Source: Clostridia bacterium (GTDB lineage Bacteria > Bacillota > Clostridia > Christensenellales > CAG-138). From it: a stretch of DNA of 45,573 bases. Each line of letters begins with the position of its first letter. Within the stretch, counting starts at the first letter, position 1. The stretch lies in contig JAUNBM010000014.1 in NCBI GenBank assembly GCA_030527115.1, forward strand, positions 1 to 45,573, written 5' to 3'. This document shows, one piece after another, positions 44,445 to 45,573 of the stretch. The translations under genes were made by a program, and so were the position numbers. A model generated the notes under the pieces. It did not search any database. It was not told where the DNA came from and saw only the letters and a list, made by a program, of their open reading frames with translations.

Positions 44445-45573
44445 GGATCATCCCCGCGCGTGCGGGGAATAGGCGACATGACCATTATAGAGCTTGCCTC
44501 GCAGAGGATCACCCCCGCGCGTGCGGGGAATAGCGAGCGATAGACCCCGAGGGGTGGGTCAAAAAGGGATCACCCCGCGCGTGCGGGGAATAGGTCCAAG
44601 AAGTTATAGACGTTTTGAAAAGCGAGGGATCACCCCCGCGCGTGCGGGGAATAGGCGCCTCATACCGCCTGTCGAGATTCGCCGGAGGGATCACCCCCGC
44701 GCGTGCGGGGAATAGAGAGCCAACTGCGCATGTAATCAGCAAGCGTAAGGATCACCCCCGCGCGTGCGGGGAATAGTCAAAAGACAGCGTTCCTCCCCCG
44801 CTATTTCTGGGATCACCCCCGCGCGTGCGGGGAATAGTATAGCCGCCTGCAAGGACGGCTAAACAGGCGGGGATCACCCCCGCGCGTGCGGGGAATAGGC
44901 TGACCTTGCGGGAATCGAAGAAGTAAACCCGGGATCACCCCCGCGCGTGCGGGGAATAGCGACAGAGCCTGATAAGGCCGGCGTATACAGGGAGGATCGC
45001 CCCCGCGCGTGCGGGGAATAGAGTATATCGGAGGATCCGATATAGCAACCCTCAGGATCACCCCCGCGCGTGCGGGGAATAGCAAAGATACAAATCTTGG
45101 AGCACCCGAGAGCTGGGATCACCCCCGCGCGTGCGGGGAATAGCAAGTAGCTTCACTTGGAATAGCGGCGATTCGGGGATCACCCCCGCGCGTGCGGGGA
45201 ATAGTCTGCGGGGGATTAGCCGCCCCCGCTCGGCTTGGGATCACCCCCGCGCGTGCGGGGAATAGCATCGAGTATACGTACTGTGCAGACTGTGGCAGGG
45301 ATCACCCCCGCGCGTGCGGGGAATAGATCAAGCGCAGGCGGTTCAACAATAATTGCGGGGGATCACCCCCGCGCGTGCGGGGAATAGCTTCCCAGTCAAT
45401 GATTGGATTGAGGAGCGTCGGGATCACCCCCGCGCGTGCGGGGAATAGGTTGCATCATTTTTCATCATCATTTTTTCCCTGGGATCACCCCCGCGCGTGC
45501 GGGGAATAGCCCGCTATCGTCAAGTGGGAAAAGTACAAAGCGGGATCACCCCCGCGCGTGCGGGGAATAGATT
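44445..45573 (-). CRISPR. CRISPR array, type I-E repeat, 19 repeats visible, open at the right edge
   Basis: Nineteen repeats of 28 nt (29 if the mostly constant next base is counted), at 61-nt period, starting at 44445, 44506, 44567 and so on to 45543. On the plus strand each runs from GGATCACCCCCGCG to CGTGCGGGGAATAG. The minus strand has the type I-E form: starts CTATTCCCCGC, a CCCCGC/GCGGGG stem, ends GGTGATCC. Spacers are 33 nt (one of 34). Three repeats deviate: the first has a C-to-T change, the third lacks one C, the tenth reads GGATCGC. The base next to the repeat is G on the right and often A on the left. Decay at the left end marks it as the old end, so transcription runs leftward and the leader should be beyond 45573. 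No cas gene is in the window. Confidence 0.95.

Noticed and set aside
44309-45146. Several short reading frames across the CRISPR repeats on both strands
   Set aside because: They arise from the 61-nt repeat unit and show repeated RGV/ARG-type peptides typical of translated repeats.

Overview
The window reads as a chromosomal segment of an anaerobic, amino-acid-fermenting Firmicute, most likely a GC-rich Clostridia lineage. This is inferred from gene content: a B12- and radical-SAM-dependent lysine fermentation operon, threonine dehydrogenase with Kbl, glgC/glgD pairing, DegV, RadA, sigma-A type promoters and strong GGAGG ribosome binding sites. No rRNA or tRNA gene was recognised, and the species cannot be named from the sequence alone.

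Layout. 1-6.9 kb, mostly plus strand: ATP-dependent PEP carboxykinase with a clean terminator, a Cys/His-repeat lipoprotein on the minus strand, an MtaD/SsnA-like amidohydrolase, a HicB-like/DinB-like protein, and the threonine-to-glycine pair tdh-kbl. 7.0-18.6 kb, minus strand: one tightly packed 12-gene operon kal-kce-kdd-kamA-kamD-kamE-bcd-etfB-etfA-thl-ctfA-ctfB. It encodes the whole path from L-lysine to butyrate, acetate and ammonia. It is preceded by a strong promoter, a leader of about 170 nt that I read as a lysine riboswitch, and a terminator-like hairpin; lysine-induced read-through is the simplest interpretation. 18.7-20.5 kb: an ECF-transporter S component coupled to an SH3/endonuclease-phosphatase-fold lipoprotein. 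20.5-23.8 kb: a selenium/sulfur-type locus (yedE, yedF, DUF3343, THEP1-like NTPase) divergent from a cysteine desulfurase. The two transcription units share a symmetric -10 element and three GTTAT/ATAAC dyads.

24.0-28.3 kb: a DUF362 protein, a cyclophilin-like lipoprotein, a small protein divergent from a LysR regulator, and a membrane-anchored propeller-like protein. 28.3-33.4 kb: radA-mnmG-rsmG, overlapping each other, and a convergent AI-2E/PerM-type permease that appears to have a leaderless mRNA. 33.5-40.7 kb: a glycogen operon glgB-glgC-glgD-glgA followed by pfkA and a cyclase-family protein. 40.9-44.4 kb: DegV, a zinc-ribbon membrane protein, a small P-loop protein, an AraC/effector-binding regulator and a DUF2087 protein. 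From 44.4 kb to the right edge lies a CRISPR array with type I-E style repeats (19 repeats visible, running off the window). Repeat orientation and decay suggest that its leader and any cas genes lie beyond the right edge.

Together the genes describe a cell that ferments lysine and threonine, makes PEP from oxaloacetate, stores glycogen and probably handles selenium or labile sulfur. The lysine riboswitch on a catabolic operon and the symmetric operator/promoter of the selenium-type locus are the two most notable regulatory signals.
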